A stretch of DNA of 50,473 nt, taken from Candidatus Cybelea septentrionalis. GTDB lineage: Bacteria; Vulcanimicrobiota; Vulcanimicrobiia; Vulcanimicrobiales; Vulcanimicrobiaceae. A program made the translations under genes and the position numbers. The DNA lies in NCBI GenBank assembly GCA_003158175.1, contig PMHJ01000042.1, positions 1-50,473 of the forward strand, given 5' to 3'. How positions within the stretch are numbered: position 1 is the stretch's first letter; each line of letters starts with the position of its first letter. The notes below the pieces were generated by a model. The model made no database searches. It was not told the origin of the DNA and worked only from the letters and a program-made list of their open reading frames with translations. Shown here piece after piece: positions 49,621 through 50,473 of the stretch.

Positions 49621-50473
49621 GGTTATGGCCCTCAGCAAACCGGCAGGCGCCGCTCGAATCTAGAAAGGCTCTGCCCACACCGGTGCGCTCGGCCGTGCGG
49701 AAATCTTGCCAGAACTGCATCGCGCTGCCCGATGCATTGCCGGGCGACGTCTGGTAGACGGGCCACTGGGCGTCAGTGTTTTTAACGGGAAAGCGTTGCA
49801 GCCACGCGCACAGCTCGAGGTTGTGCCGCAAGCGACGATCCTCGACTGCGACGAAGTAGCGGGCGCCTTTGGCGATCGCGCTTTCTTCGTCGAAGGGAGT
49901 CCAGAGCAGCGGGTCTTCTTCCCAGCCGAAGCGATCGATGTAGTACTGCACGTCGGCGCCGTAGTGCGCGATCACCACCAGCGCGTCGGGCGGCAGCGTC
50001 CGATCGAGCTCGAGTGCGTTACGGTAGGCTTCGCGGTTGTATTGGTAGTACGCCGCAACCGGAGCGCGGCTCGTTAGCAACACGGCGAGGGCTGCCAGGG
50101 GAACGAGCGCGACGAGGGCATAGCGCGCTGCCGGCGCCGCATCGACACCGCGCACCAGCGCCACAAAGCGCGCGAGCGCTCCGCCGATGACCAAGGCGCA
50201 GAGCGGCAAGAGCGGATAGAGATAATAATCCACGCGCTCGACGGTCACAACGACAAAGACGTAGGCGAGACCGCCCGCGAGCCACCCCCAGAGAAGCGTC
50301 TTGCTGCGCGCGGTTATCCAGGGCAGTGCGACGAAGGCTGCGATGGCGAGCAGAAACGAAATTCGGCCAAGCATCGTCTCTCGCAGCATCCCCAGTACCA
50401 GACGGAACTGCACGCACTTGGCCGCGAACGCCGCTACGCTGGTGAACGCGCCTTTCAACGACGGAAGGACGTG
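49607..50473 (-). CDS. Glycosyltransferase-39-like membrane protein, C-terminal part (5' truncated by window edge)
   Basis: The frame is open to the right edge of the window, so only about 288 C-terminal residues are seen. It holds several membrane helices (around LLAIAAFVALPWI, LLWGWLAGGLAYVFVVVTV, LYPLLPLCALVIGGAL) and a soluble tail with DRTLPPDALVVIAHYGADVQYYIDRFGWEEDPLLWTPF. The YYLYPLLPLCALVIGGAL block and tail resemble ArnT/dolichyl-phosphate-mannose-transferase-type (GT39/GT83) proteins. The catalytic N-terminal loop lies outside the window. It converges on the DUF4239 gene. Confidence 0.75.
   Translation of the reverse strand, partial: HVLPSLKGAFTSVAAFAAKCVQFRLVLGMLRETMLGRISFLLAIAAFVALPWITARSKTLLWGWLAGGLAYVFVVVTVERVDYYLYPLLPLCALVIGGALARFVALVRGVDAAPAARYALVALVPLAALAVLLTSRAPVAAYYQYNREAYRNALELDRTLPPDALVVIAHYGADVQYYIDRFGWEEDPLLWTPFDEESAIAKGARYFVAVEDRRLRHNLELCAWLQRFPVKNTDAQWPVYQTSPGNASGSAMQFWQDFRTAERTGVGRAFLDSSGACRFAEGHNPTGS

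Noticed and set aside
1-50473. CRISPR array, tRNA, rRNA, transposase, phage or toxin-antitoxin genes
   Set aside because: No spaced repeats, cloverleaf-like segments or matching protein families were seen on reading both strands. A covariance-model scan would be needed to be sure about tRNA or small RNA.

Overview
The window is a gene-dense, high-GC bacterial chromosome segment. I see no rRNA, tRNA, insertion sequence, prophage or CRISPR array. About 58 protein genes are packed with short gaps, and no gene-free stretch reaches 300 bases (the longest is about 200 bases, before rpsB). Many genes are joined by 1-8 base stop/start overlaps, often with GTG or TTG starts. The layout suggests a diderm, non-proteobacterial phylum. 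Firmicutes-like gene orders (recG..rsmD-coaD-coiled-coil gene; rpsB-tsf-pyrH-frr-uppS-cdsA-dxr-rseP-ispG..proS) sit with a LolA-like protein, lipoproteins, dTDP-sugar genes and secreted M16 proteases. A lineage such as Candidatus Eremiobacterota (WPS-2) would fit, but that is inference and was not tested by any search.

Region 1 (1-7650): the 3' part of recG, a secreted two-domain M16 protease, a HAD phosphatase, a secreted DUF885 peptidase-like protein, rsmD, coaD and a coiled-coil protein of the DivIVA/ATPase-stalk type. Region 2 (7669-16791): a small secreted protein, a DUF2249-CRP fusion regulator divergent from a thiolase, a membrane thioredoxin-like protein, an enoyl-CoA hydratase, a PhoU-like protein with a coupled class V aminotransferase, two secreted proteins of unknown role, and a histidine phosphatase paired with an ATP-grasp-like protein. 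Region 3 (16840-22977): a molybdenum-cofactor run (moaD, moaE, alpha/beta hydrolase, moeB-rhodanese, aldo/keto reductase, queG, LolA-like, moaA). MoaA appears to start at CTG behind a perfect Shine-Dalgarno sequence. Region 4 (23050-28032): an ECF sigma factor with its zinc-binding anti-sigma factor, a photolyase, a zinc-finger membrane protein and an ABC exporter. Region 5 (28063-33133): cysC-sat (PAPS synthesis) behind a 17-bp palindrome, a VOC protein, csrA, a TauE/SafE transporter, and rfbA/rfbB.

Region 6 (33223-41756) is the conserved translation/isoprenoid/envelope run rpsB to ispG, led by a promoter with an extended -10 element and a possible leader peptide. It carries a doubly coupled 64-residue unknown gene between frr and uppS. 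Region 7 (41262-45528): a copper-amine-oxidase-N-like gene and two reverse-strand genes (amino-acid permease, cobalamin adenosyltransferase) lie between ispG and its usual partner proS. Region 8 (45512-50473): an envelope-flavoured group comprising a secreted unknown, an M16 peptidase, an Amj-type lipid II flippase, a TPR lipoprotein, a DUF4239 membrane protein and, on the other strand, a truncated glycosyltransferase-39-like protein.

Most of the window is ordinary housekeeping DNA. I did not find a clear new defence or mobile system. The points most worth checking are the CTG start of moaA, the palindrome and short leader ORFs ahead of cysC, the TauE/SafE gene and rpsB, the 64-residue frr-uppS gene, the DUF2249-CRP and anti-sigma/TonB-like fusions, the ATP-grasp/phosphatase pair, and a family of intergenic hairpins.
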